Origin: an uncultured Ruminococcus sp.
Lineage (GTDB): Bacteria; Bacillota; Clostridia; Oscillospirales; Acutalibacteraceae
Assembly (NCBI GenBank): GCA_902793125.1
Contig: CADBCC010000009.1
Coordinates: 1-64,000, forward strand
Direction: 5' to 3'
Length of the DNA: 64,000 nucleotides
Shown: positions 24,469-32,698 of the stretch, piece after piece
Layout: each line of letters opens with the position of its first letter
Numbering within the stretch: position 1 is the stretch's first letter
Position numbers and translations under genes: made by a program
The notes under the pieces: generated by a model
The model's input: only the letters and a program-made list of their open reading frames with translations
Databases searched by the model: none
What the model was told of the DNA's origin: nothing

Positions 24469-26796
24469 ATGAGTTTTATGCTGAACGAAAAGATTATAAA
24501 TATGTCTCTTTCGGATAAAGATGTTGCTGAAAGAATAAAAAACGGACAAGTAAATAAAGACAGCGGTTCAAAGTCTAAATCTATAAAAAGAATAATTCTT
24601 GAAAACACACTTACTCTTTTTAACTTTTTAAATCTTTTTTTACTTTTGCTGTTAGTAATGGTCGGCTCCCACAAAAATATGCTTTTTGTCGGGGTAGTCG
24701 TATGTAATATTATAATAGGTATTGTTCAGGAAATCCGTTCTAAAAAGGCTGTAGATAAACTTTCAATAGTAGTATCAAGTAATATTGATGTCATACGTAA
24801 TGGGAAAGTAATAAATATAAGTATGGATAAAATCGTAAAAGATGATGTTATCGTACTAAAATCAGGCTTGCAAATACCCTGCGATTGTGAAATTGTTGAC
24901 GGTTTTTGTTTTGTAAACGAAAGTCTGCTTACAGGAGAGAGTGACCGGATAGAAAAGCACGAAGGCGATAAGCTTCTTTCCGGAAGCTTTATTTCCTCAG
25001 GAGTTGTATATGCAAAAGTAATTAATGTAGGGGACGAAAATTACGCTTCAAAAATTCAGCAGCAAGCTACATATCATAAAAAAATAAATTCAGAGATAAT
25101 GAATACTCTGAATAAAATTATTAAATTTTGTTCAATAGCGATTTTTCCTGTGGGAATAGCTCTGTTTATTAATCAGTTTTATTTTAACCATAATTCCTTT
25201 GAAGACTCGATTGTAACTATAGTAGCGGCGCTTATCGGAATGATACCGGAAGGATTAATACTTTTAACAAGTACCGTTTTAGCTGTTTCGGTTATAAGAC
25301 TTTCGAGGGAAAATGTCCTTGTACAACAACTCTTTTGTATTGAAACTTTGGCGAGAGTTGATGTGCTGTGCCTTGATAAAACGGGAACAATTACTACAGG
25401 TGAACTTGATGTTGTGGAAATTGACTATTTAGAAAACGATAAAGAAAAAATAGATAAAGTTCTTAAATCATTATCTGAAACCTCAATCGACGGCAACGCG
25501 ACAATAAACGCGATAAATAAATATTTAAACTGTGATCACTTTGACGCCGAGAGAATAATTCCTTTTTCATCCGAAAAGAAATGGTCGGGAGCTGAACTCA
25601 GCGATGGAAAATCATACGTAATAGGAGCCGCTGAATGCATCTACGATAATTCTAATAAAGAATTATTTGATAAGATAAAAAATACAAATGACGTATTAAG
25701 AGTATTAACCTTAGGCGTAAGTAATAATAGATTTAAAGATAACGAAACATTACCAGAGGGTATTAAACCGCTGGCGCTTATAAAAATAAAAGATGATATT
25801 AGAAGCAACGCGGATGAAACTATTAGTTTCTTTAATGAGCAGGGAGTTAAGTTAAAAGTTATTTCCGGCGATAATGAAAAAACAGTAAAAAGAATAGCTG
25901 AGTCTGTTGGTATACCCGACGCTTATAAATCGGTTGATGTATCGAATATTGATTCCGAAGAGGAGCTGGAAAAAGCTATTGAAGAAAATGTAGTTTTCGG
26001 ACGTGTAACTCCCCAGCAAAAGAAAAAGTTTGTTGAAACACTAAAAGGTAACGGACATACTGTTGCTATGACAGGTGACGGCGTTAATGATGTATTGGCT
26101 TTAAAAGAAGCCGATTGCAGCGTTGCTATCGCATCAGGTTCAGACGCGGCTAAAAATATTTCGCAGCTTGTTTTAGCGGATGATGATTTCGCGTCAATGC
26201 CGAAAGTAGTAGCTGAAGGAAGGCGTTCGATAAATAATATTCAGCGCAGCGCTTCACTTTTTATTGTTAAAACGCTGTATTCCATAGTTTTGGCATTAAG
26301 CTTTATTTTCGCTAATGTAAATTATCCTTTTCAACCTTTGCAAATGTCTTTGATCAGCGCTTTTACAATAGGAATTCCTTCCTTTGTTTTAGCTCTCCAG
26401 CCTAACCATAACAGGATACAAGGTAAATTTATAAGGAATGTTATTGCTCGCGCCTGGCCGGCGTCATTTATGGTTGTTATAAATATTTTTGTGCTTTTAT
26501 TCTTTTCAAACAATTACAGCTACGAAGAATTTTCAACGATGTCTGTAATATTGACTTCTTTGGTCGGTGTAATGATGGTAATACGTTTATCTATACCTAT
26601 AAACGCGTTAAGATGCGCGCTTATAATTTTTATTTCATGCGGTTTAGCTGTAAGTATCTTTTTCTTCAGGAGCTTATTTAATATTGTTCCGTTAAATTCT
26701 TTTGCTTCAACATTATTGATAGTTCTTGCTGCAGCTTCAGTAATTATATATAATGTTATTTATTATTTCAGTTGCAAAATAACCAAGATTAAATAG
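24469..26796 (+). CDS. CtpE-like P-type cation ATPase
   Basis: A 775-residue P-type pump without heavy-metal domains. TGES (LLTGESDRIEK), membrane motif GMIPEGLILLTSTVLAVS, phosphorylation site CLDKTGTIT preceded by LFCIETLARVDV, hinge GDGVNDVLALKEADC, and several C-terminal helices. The PEGL segment and the ETLARVDVLCLDKTGT run are those of the CtpE-like branch, linked to calcium uptake in mycobacteria; the ion here is inferred only. The ATG at 24469 is very close to GAAAGG; the ATG at 24478 is better spaced and may be the true start. A small membrane protein is encoded 9 bases after. Confidence 0.85.
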   Translation: MSFMLNEKIINMSLSDKDVAERIKNGQVNKDSGSKSKSIKRIILENTLTLFNFLNLFLLLLLVMVGSHKNMLFVGVVVCNIIIGIVQEIRSKKAVDKLSIVVSSNIDVIRNGKVINISMDKIVKDDVIVLKSGLQIPCDCEIVDGFCFVNESLLTGESDRIEKHEGDKLLSGSFISSGVVYAKVINVGDENYASKIQQQATYHKKINSEIMNTLNKIIKFCSIAIFPVGIALFINQFYFNHNSFEDSIVTIVAALIGMIPEGLILLTSTVLAVSVIRLSRENVLVQQLFCIETLARVDVLCLDKTGTITTGELDVVEIDYLENDKEKIDKVLKSLSETSIDGNATINAINKYLNCDHFDAERIIPFSSEKKWSGAELSDGKSYVIGAAECIYDNSNKELFDKIKNTNDVLRVLTLGVSNNRFKDNETLPEGIKPLALIKIKDDIRSNADETISFFNEQGVKLKVISGDNEKTVKRIAESVGIPDAYKSVDVSNIDSEEELEKAIEENVVFGRVTPQQKKKFVETLKGNGHTVAMTGDGVNDVLALKEADCSVAIASGSDAAKNISQLVLADDDFASMPKVVAEGRRSINNIQRSASLFIVKTLYSIVLALSFIFANVNYPFQPLQMSLISAFTIGIPSFVLALQPNHNRIQGKFIRNVIARAWPASFMVVINIFVLLFFSNNYSYEEFSTMSVILTSLVGVMMVIRLSIPINALRCALIIFISCGLAVSIFFFRSLFNIVPLNSFASTLLIVLAAASVIIYNVIYYFSCKITKIK

Positions 26797-26805
26797 GAGT
26801 TAATA

Positions 26806-27219
26806 ATGACTTTTAAAATTAAAGAAGATTTTAGTGAAAATCTAAAAAATGATTTACATAAAAAGTATTTATCTTCAGGTAAAAAAATCTCCGGAAAGAT
26901 AAAAGATGATAAAATTGAGCTGTTTTTGGAGGATGACCGAGGAAAACATTCGGATTTTATGTCGCAGATTTTTTACGGAAAAATAGTAAACGGAGAACTT
27001 TCGGGAAGCTTCAGACCATCTGTATATGTTTTGGTTTTATTATGTATTCTTTTATTTTTTGCAGTTGAAAGCATTGTCGCGGCAATTATAATGAAATATT
27101 ATCAGGGAATAATTTTCCCTTCCATTATAATAATCGGAGAAGTTTTGTATTTAATACTTTTAAAAAGGATGTCATTTGATGATAATGAATTAATAAATAA
27201 TTATCTGTTGAATATGTGA
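26806..27219 (+). CDS. Unknown two-helix membrane protein, partner of the P-type ATPase gene
   Basis: A 137-residue protein I do not recognise. Residues 1-70 are soluble and charged (KKISGKIKDDKIELFLED), then two adjacent transmembrane helices (about 73-93 and 100-117), and a short tail. TAGGAG precedes the ATG. At 9 bases after the ATPase gene it is almost certainly co-transcribed with it, so a regulatory or accessory subunit role is plausible but unproven. Confidence 0.65.
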   Translation: MTFKIKEDFSENLKNDLHKKYLSSGKKISGKIKDDKIELFLEDDRGKHSDFMSQIFYGKIVNGELSGSFRPSVYVLVLLCILLFFAVESIVAAIIMKYYQGIIFPSIIIIGEVLYLILLKRMSFDDNELINNYLLNM

Positions 27220-27227
27220 TTTTTCAG

Positions 27228-27255
27228 TTGCAAAATTCAATGTTTATGTTATAAT
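27228..27255 (+). promoter_or_regulatory. Sigma-A promoter for cca with a very short leader
   Basis: -35 TTGCAA (27228-27233), 16 bases, -10 TATAAT (27250-27255). Transcription should begin near 27262, only about 11 bases before the TTG chosen as start. Confidence 0.65.
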
Positions 27256-27272
27256 TTTTTTAGGTGAATGTT

Positions 27273-28631
27273 TTGAAAATTAATATCCCCGAAGATGTAG
27301 ATTATATAATTAAAACTCTTATGTATAACGGCTACGACGCGTATGTTGTAGGCGGTTGTGTTCGTGATGCTGTTTTGAATATTGAACCTAAAGACTGGGA
27401 TATTACAACCTCAGCTAAACCTGCTGAAATTAAAGACTGCTTTTTAAACCGTCATCTTATTTCCATAGGGGAAAAGCACGGTACTATTGGTGTAGTAATA
27501 AACAAAAAAGTTTATGAGGTTACTACATACAGGATTGACGGGGATTATAATGATAACCGTCATCCCGACAGCGTTACTTTTACCGATGATTTGGAAATGG
27601 ATTTGTCGAGACGTGATTTTACTATTAACGCTATGGCTTATAATCCCGAAAAAGGCTTTGTTGATCCTTTTAACGGAGAAACCGACTTAAAGTATATGGC
27701 CTTAAGATGTGTAGGTGAGCCTGACGAACGGTTTAAGGAAGACGCTCTGAGAATACTCAGGGGTTTAAGGTTTGCGTCAGTTTACAACTTCAGCATTGAA
27801 AGTAATACCGCCGTTTCTATTATTCGCAATAAGAAACTATTGAACAATATTTCAATGGAGCGTATTTCTTCCGAATTAAGCGGTATATTATGCGGAAAAA
27901 ACGTAAGCTTTATACTTAGGAGATATAAAGATATCATCGCCGTATTAATACCTGAAATTGTCGCTACTTTTGATTTTGCGCAAAATACGCCTCATCACAA
28001 TAAAACGGTTTGGCGTCATATTACAGCTTCTGTAGCCAATATTGAATCCAACGCGCTTTTAAGAATGGTTATGCTTTTACATGATATCGGAAAGCCTTTG
28101 GCGCTGAGAACAGATAAAAAGGGTATAGACCATTTTAAGGGCCATAATCATTTCGGCGCAGTTTTAGCGAAAACCGCCCTTAAAAGATTAAAATATCCGA
28201 CAAAGTTTATTGAAGACGCGGTAACTTTGATTGAGTATCACGATGTGAGATTTAACGACAGTAAAAAGCAGATCAAACATGTCGTTAATAAAATAGGTGA
28301 AGAAAACTTCAGAAGGCTTATAAAAATACAAAGGGCTGATGTTATGGCTCAGTCTAAGTATATGAGAGAGGCTAAGCTGAAAAGCATAAATAACGCCGAA
28401 ATCTTATTTGAGGAGATTATAAAATATAAAGAGTGCTATAAAATCCGCGATTTACAAATAAACGGTTCGGATTTAATACATCTTGGAATAAATGACGGAA
28501 AATCAATCGGTGTTATTTTAGAGCTTCTGCTTGATAATGTGATTGACGAGACTATTGAAAACGACAGCATAGCGCTTAAAATAAAAGCATTGGAAATATA
28601 TAAGGATATAATATTTAAGGAACAGCTTTAA
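27273..28631 (+). CDS. cca: CCA tRNA nucleotidyltransferase
   Basis: A 452-residue enzyme that builds or repairs the CCA 3' end of tRNAs. Class II nucleotidyltransferase head: YVVGGCVRDAVLN, PKDWDITTSAKP (metal Asp pair), RRDFTINAMAYN and RILRGLRFAS. A C-terminal HD domain is present (MLLHDIGKP, LIEYHDVRF). The TTG at 27273 is chosen because AGGTGA lies 5 bases before it; the in-frame GTG at 27264 sits inside that same ribosome site. The stop lies inside a hairpin shared with the convergent tadA. Confidence 0.92.
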   Translation: MKINIPEDVDYIIKTLMYNGYDAYVVGGCVRDAVLNIEPKDWDITTSAKPAEIKDCFLNRHLISIGEKHGTIGVVINKKVYEVTTYRIDGDYNDNRHPDSVTFTDDLEMDLSRRDFTINAMAYNPEKGFVDPFNGETDLKYMALRCVGEPDERFKEDALRILRGLRFASVYNFSIESNTAVSIIRNKKLLNNISMERISSELSGILCGKNVSFILRRYKDIIAVLIPEIVATFDFAQNTPHHNKTVWRHITASVANIESNALLRMVMLLHDIGKPLALRTDKKGIDHFKGHNHFGAVLAKTALKRLKYPTKFIEDAVTLIEYHDVRFNDSKKQIKHVVNKIGEENFRRLIKIQRADVMAQSKYMREAKLKSINNAEILFEEIIKYKECYKIRDLQINGSDLIHLGINDGKSIGVILELLLDNVIDETIENDSIALKIKALEIYKDIIFKEQL

Positions 28632-28645
28632 ATCAGCTGTTCCTT
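28617..28645. terminator. Bidirectional hairpin spanning the stops of cca and tadA
   Basis: An 11-bp stem AAGGAACAGCT (28617-28627) / AGCTGTTCCTT (28635-28645) with a 7-base loop. The TAA of cca and the stop of tadA both fall in or beside the loop, so one element ends both convergent genes. T-runs are weak on both sides. Confidence 0.65.
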
Positions 28646-29082
28646 AATTCTTTAAAAAACTGTTTAATTAAATCAGTACATTCATCTTCCAATATTCCGC
28701 CTTGTACTTCGGGGCGGAAATTGTTTTGCATATTTAAAAGATTAATATATGATCCGCAAGCTCCGTTTTTTTGGTCATAAGCACCGAAATAAACTTTTGG
28801 TATCCTGGCGTTTATAATTGCTCCCGCGCACATAGGGCAGGGCTCTAAAGTTACATATAATTCACATTCCCATAATCTCCAGCCGTTAAGTGTCTCGCAG
28901 GCTTTATATATAGCCTCGGTTTCGGCGTGAAAAAGGGCGTTTTTTCCGATTTCTCGCCTGTTGTATGCTTTTGAGATTATTTCACCTTTTCTTGTGATTA
29001 CAGCTCCTATGGGAACTTCTCCCGACTCGTAAGCGATTTTTGCTTGTTTAAGAGCTTCACGCATAAAATATTCTTTATTCAT
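28633..29082 (-). CDS. tadA: tRNA-specific adenosine deaminase
   Basis: A 149-residue zinc deaminase changing A34 to inosine in tRNA-Arg(ACG). Zinc and catalytic motif HAETEAI (H, E) and PCPMCAGAI (two Cys), with the TadA-type surroundings GEVPIGAVI, YNRRE and LYVTLEPCPMC. Length is typical. No strong ribosome site is visible. It lies 7 bases after the CPBP gene on the same strand and converges on cca, also a tRNA gene. Confidence 0.93.
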   Translation of the reverse strand: MNKEYFMREALKQAKIAYESGEVPIGAVITRKGEIISKAYNRREIGKNALFHAETEAIYKACETLNGWRLWECELYVTLEPCPMCAGAIINARIPKVYFGAYDQKNGACGSYINLLNMQNNFRPEVQGGILEDECTDLIKQFFKELRNS

Positions 29083-29089
29083 AATATTA

Positions 29090-30022
29090 CTATATTGCTA
29101 CCGAAATAATTATTTCAACAGCTATAAGCCCGAGCGCGCATATTACGCCTGCTGTTGAAAAGAATTGTTTAACTCTTTCCTTAAATGGAGCGCCTTCATA
29201 TTTATTCAGCTTAAAAAATTCCTTATCTTTGCATAGCAGTAATGTTGAGATGATTCCTAAAATAAATATTATAAATACAAAAGATGAGTAGAAAATATCA
29301 CATAAGTTTTTATCAAAGAAATTGTTTTCATATATTAATGAAACAATTACACTTGAACAGTTTACTAAAAAGTGAGTTATCATAGCGGGGAGGAGAGATG
29401 AGGTTTTAATTGTTATAAAACCGAAAACAATTCCGATTATAAACGCGAAAGGAATCTGAATTATATTACCGTGTAATAGTCCGAATAAAAGCGCTGACAT
29501 TAATATAGCGAAAGAATCACCGAATTTTCTGAGTTTTCCGAGCACTATTCCTCTGAACGCGAACTCCTCGGTAAGCGGCGGAAGAACGGCGATTGAGAAA
29601 ATATAAAGAATGTTGTCGATTACACCGTTTGATTTATAAGACATTTCTACTTTGTTTTCAATTCCGAATAGTGAAACTCCGCTTACAAAAATTTCGGTAA
29701 AGTAATCGGAGATAAAAGCAACCGCCAAAGCAATCGTAACTGTTTTAAATAATAAACTTCCGTTTATTTTTTTAAAAGGCATTACATTATTAAGCTCGGT
29801 GCGCGAGAGCATACAATAAAAAATACCTATAATAAACATACTTACTATTGTCGCCATATTATCGATTAATAGAATCGCAATATTGCTTAAAGAACCGCTT
29901 GTAAGAGAAGAAATAAAGGAAGCCGCAAAACTTACAAAATACATTGTAAGTATAATTGTAAAAATATAAAATCCTATTCCGTTGGATGTTTTTCTGAGTT
30001 CGATTTTGTTGTATAATTCCAT
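29090..30022 (-). CDS. CPBP-family intramembrane metalloprotease
   Basis: A 310-residue protein with about eight transmembrane helices. The CPBP (CAAX/Abi) active-site motifs are EEFAFRG (about 152-158), FGLLHGN (His about 184) and the C-terminal ITHFLVNC (His, Asn). These are membrane proteases whose bacterial substrates are mostly unknown; bacteriocin self-immunity is one known role. The ATG at 30022 has GGAG 8 bases upstream. tadA is encoded downstream. Confidence 0.85.
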   Translation of the reverse strand: MELYNKIELRKTSNGIGFYIFTIILTMYFVSFAASFISSLTSGSLSNIAILLIDNMATIVSMFIIGIFYCMLSRTELNNVMPFKKINGSLLFKTVTIALAVAFISDYFTEIFVSGVSLFGIENKVEMSYKSNGVIDNILYIFSIAVLPPLTEEFAFRGIVLGKLRKFGDSFAILMSALLFGLLHGNIIQIPFAFIIGIVFGFITIKTSSLLPAMITHFLVNCSSVIVSLIYENNFFDKNLCDIFYSSFVFIIFILGIISTLLLCKDKEFFKLNKYEGAPFKERVKQFFSTAGVICALGLIAVEIIISVAI

Positions 30023-30111
30023 AATATCACTCCGATAAAATATTAACATAAAGACAATACTAAATCAAGTATGAAAATATTCGATAAATAGTTACATTTC
30101 TTTTACAAAAA

Positions 30112-30140
30112 TTGACAGTTGACATTATTAAGATTATACT
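30112..30140 (+). promoter_or_regulatory. Upstream sigma-A promoter of the CDP-polyol cluster
   Basis: -35 TTGACA (30112-30117), 17 bases, -10 TATACT (30135-30140). Confidence 0.65.
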
Positions 30141-30192
30141 TAAACCGTATAGTTTAAAGTGTAATAGTCTAATTTGAGTTGATATGTGTAAA

Positions 30193-30221
30193 TTGACTTT
30201 AAGCACTATATATGGTAAAAT
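30193..30221 (+). promoter_or_regulatory. Downstream sigma-A promoter of the CDP-polyol cluster
   Basis: -35 TTGACT (30193-30198), 17 bases, -10 TAAAAT (30216-30221). It lies 81 bases below the first promoter, giving tandem starts. Confidence 0.6.
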
Positions 30222-30252
30222 TATTTAACTGTTATTTATGCGGAGGTGTTTT

Positions 30253-30942
30253 ATGAATACTGCTGTTATACTTGCCGGCGGAGTCGGCTCAAGAATGGGC
30301 GTTGACCGTCCTAAACAGTATCTTGTAGTCGAGAATAAACCTATAATCGTTTATTGCCTTGAGATTTTTGAAAAGCATAGTAACATCGATAAAATTGTTA
30401 TCGTAGTTAGCGATGAATGGAAAGACTATGTTATTGAAAATGTCGAGAAATATAATATAAGTAAAGTTTGCGGTTATGCTCCGGCGGGACGTACTCGTCA
30501 GCATTCTATATATAACGGTCTTAAATCCACCGAGGAAAACGCTTCCGATACCGATGTAGTTATTATTCACGACGCCGCGCGTCCGCTTGTTTCGGATAAG
30601 ATTATTGATGATTGCATTGTTGGCGCTGTGGAAGATGACGGAGCAATGCCTGTTATTTCGGTTAAAGATACAATTTACCAGAGTAAAGACGGAAAGTCTA
30701 TTGATAAACTTCTTAAACGGTCTGAGCTTTTCGCGGGACAGGCTCCGGAGAGCTTTGATTTTAAAAAGTATTTAGATATACATAATTCGGTTTCCGACGA
30801 TGAAATAGCCGCTACCGCAGGCAGCAGCGAGATTGCTTATCGTCACGGAATGAAAGTTCGTCTTGTTGAAGGAAGCGAGCGTAATTTTAAAATAACAACA
30901 ATTGAAGATTTAGAAACTTTTGAAACAATAGTTAAAGAATAA
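30253..30942 (+). CDS. TarI/IspD-family cytidylyltransferase
   Basis: A 229-residue nucleotidyltransferase: VILAGGVGSRMGVDRPKQY for CTP, AGRTRQHSIYNGL, VIIHDAARPLVSD and EGSERNFKITTIEDL. IspD (MEP pathway) and TarI (CDP-ribitol synthesis) share these motifs. The neighbours, a polyol dehydrogenase, a pentulose-phosphate epimerase and a CDP-polyol polymerase, favour a TarI-like role making a CDP-pentitol. IspD remains possible if no other copy exists. The ATG at 30253 has CGGAGGTG upstream. Two tandem promoters precede it. Confidence 0.8.
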   Translation: MNTAVILAGGVGSRMGVDRPKQYLVVENKPIIVYCLEIFEKHSNIDKIVIVVSDEWKDYVIENVEKYNISKVCGYAPAGRTRQHSIYNGLKSTEENASDTDVVIIHDAARPLVSDKIIDDCIVGAVEDDGAMPVISVKDTIYQSKDGKSIDKLLKRSELFAGQAPESFDFKKYLDIHNSVSDDEIAATAGSSEIAYRHGMKVRLVEGSERNFKITTIEDLETFETIVKE

Positions 30943-30954
30943 AAGGAGGCAGCT

Positions 30955-32007
30955 ATGGATACAATGAAAGCCTGTGTTTTACACGGAGTCGGAGATTTAA
31001 AATATCAGGATTATCCCATTCCCGAGTTAAAGCCGGACGAAGTTTTAATGAAAGTTAAAGCTTGCGGTATTTGCGGTTCCGATATTCCGAGGATATTTGT
31101 AAACGGAACATATCATTTTCCAACAATTCCCGGACATGAGTTTGCGGGGGAAGTTGTTGCCGCCGCTTCAAAAGAAAATGAAAGCTTAATCGAAACGCGT
31201 GCAGCTGTTTTTCCGCTTATTCCTTGCAGAAAATGTACAAGCTGTAATAAAGGCGTTTTTGAGACATGTAAAAGTTATGACTACTTAGGTTCGCGTTCGG
31301 ACGGCGCGTTTGCCGAATACGTACGTGTTCCCGTTTGGAATTTAGTTCCTATAGCTGATAATGTAAGCTTTGAGGAAGCTGCTATGGCTGAGCCTACCGC
31401 TGTAGCTCTTCACGCTTTAAGAAGAGCAGGTATAGAAATAGGGGATACTGTTGTTATTTACGGTCCCGGTACTATCGGAATGCTTATTGCTCAGTGGGCT
31501 AAAGCCTGGGGAGCAAATAAGGTGCTTTTGGTAGGAACTGACTTAAATAATTATGAGTTTATTGAAAGCTTAGGCTTTTATGATTATTTTAACGCGTCCC
31601 ACGGCGATCCAATTGAATGGGTTATGCAGCAGACTGACGGCAACGGCGCTGACGTAGCTATCGAAGCTGTCGGTATGGATGTAACCGCGGGCAACTGTCT
31701 TGACAGCGTTGCTTCCGGAGGAAAGGTTGTTTTTGTAGGTAATCCGCACAGCGATTATACTTTCCCGCAGAATACCTACTGGCAGATTTTAAGAAAACAA
31801 CTTCAGATTTTCGGTACATGGAACTCTGCTTACAATAATACTCCTCAAAGCGACTGGAGCATAGTTGTTAACGCAATGTCTTCCGGCGCTATAAAGGTTA
31901 AGCCCCTTATTACCCAGAAATTCAGCCTTGAAGATATGGATAAAGGACTTGAAATAATGAAAGACCATACTGAGTTTTACAGCAAAGTTATGATTGTTAT
32001 GGATTAA
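30955..32007 (+). CDS. Zinc-dependent polyol-phosphate dehydrogenase (TarJ/GatD-like)
   Basis: A 350-residue MDR-family dehydrogenase. Catalytic zinc ligands in KACGICGSDIPR and PGHEFAGEV; the four-Cys structural zinc loop is partly kept (IPCRKCTSCNKGVFETCKSY). Rossmann motif VVIYGPGTIGMLIAQ near residue 165. Closest in look to galactitol-1-phosphate 5-dehydrogenases. With a CTP transferase before it and a polymerase after, it probably reduces a pentulose 5-phosphate to a pentitol phosphate, as TarJ does. AAAGGAGG precedes the ATG. Confidence 0.82.
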   Translation: MDTMKACVLHGVGDLKYQDYPIPELKPDEVLMKVKACGICGSDIPRIFVNGTYHFPTIPGHEFAGEVVAAASKENESLIETRAAVFPLIPCRKCTSCNKGVFETCKSYDYLGSRSDGAFAEYVRVPVWNLVPIADNVSFEEAAMAEPTAVALHALRRAGIEIGDTVVIYGPGTIGMLIAQWAKAWGANKVLLVGTDLNNYEFIESLGFYDYFNASHGDPIEWVMQQTDGNGADVAIEAVGMDVTAGNCLDSVASGGKVVFVGNPHSDYTFPQNTYWQILRKQLQIFGTWNSAYNNTPQSDWSIVVNAMSSGAIKVKPLITQKFSLEDMDKGLEIMKDHTEFYSKVMIVMD

Positions 32008-32016
32008 GAGGTATGT

Positions 32017-32682
32017 ATGAGAGGTATGTTATCACCTTCTGTGATGTGCGCTGATTTGCTCAACCTTTATGATGAAATCGAGAAACTCGATAAATTAGGA
32101 GTAGAGTATCTGCACATCGACTTTATGGATAATAAATTTGTGCCCAATATTACTTTTGATACAAATATGGTTAAGAGTTTCAAAAAGCCTATGAAGAATA
32201 TAAAAAGAGATATTCATATTATGGCTTTTGAACCTCAGCAGTTTTTTGATAAAATGGAAATCGGTGAAGATGATTTGGTTTCCGTTCATTACGAGGCTTG
32301 CGAAAATCCGCATGAAGTTTTAGCAGAAATCAAAAATCGAAAAGCTAAACCTTGTATAGCTATAAGCCCCGATACTCCGGTAGAAACCGTTAATGAATTT
32401 CTTGACGAAGTTTACGCTGTATTGCTTATGACGGTTTATCCGGGATTTGCGGGACAGCCGATGGCACCTAAAAGTATGGAACGTCTTTCGAAGCTGAAAG
32501 ATATTGTTAATGAATCTGGCAAAGATGTTCTTATTGAAGTTGACGGACATGTAAGCTGGGATCATTGCGGCGAAATGCGCGCGAACGGCGCGGATATTTT
32601 CGTAGCCGGCTCGTCATCTGTTTACGGAAAAGATTATCCGCTTGAAACAGCGGTTAAAAAATTTTATGAATTAGTTAAATAA
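32017..32682 (+). CDS. Ribulose-phosphate 3-epimerase family protein
   Basis: A 221-residue TIM barrel: MLSPSVMCADLLNL, EYLHIDFMDNKFVPN (metal His and Asp), HIMAFEPQQF, LLMTVYPGFAGQPM, IEVDGHVSWDH and FVAGSSSVYG. It interconverts D-ribulose 5-P and D-xylulose 5-P or a related ketose phosphate. HIMAFEP differs from HLMV-P of housekeeping Rpe, and H-x-SWDH from G-x-N. Its place in the polyol cluster suggests it sets which pentulose the dehydrogenase receives. Confidence 0.8.
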   Translation: MRGMLSPSVMCADLLNLYDEIEKLDKLGVEYLHIDFMDNKFVPNITFDTNMVKSFKKPMKNIKRDIHIMAFEPQQFFDKMEIGEDDLVSVHYEACENPHEVLAEIKNRKAKPCIAISPDTPVETVNEFLDEVYAVLLMTVYPGFAGQPMAPKSMERLSKLKDIVNESGKDVLIEVDGHVSWDHCGEMRANGADIFVAGSSSVYGKDYPLETAVKKFYELVK

Positions 32683-32698
32683 TGTGAGGGATTATCAA

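Noticed and set aside
32684..32698. GTG at 32684 as start of the CDP-polyol polymerase
   Set aside because: No ribosome site precedes it, while GAGGG lies at the right distance for the TTG at 32699.
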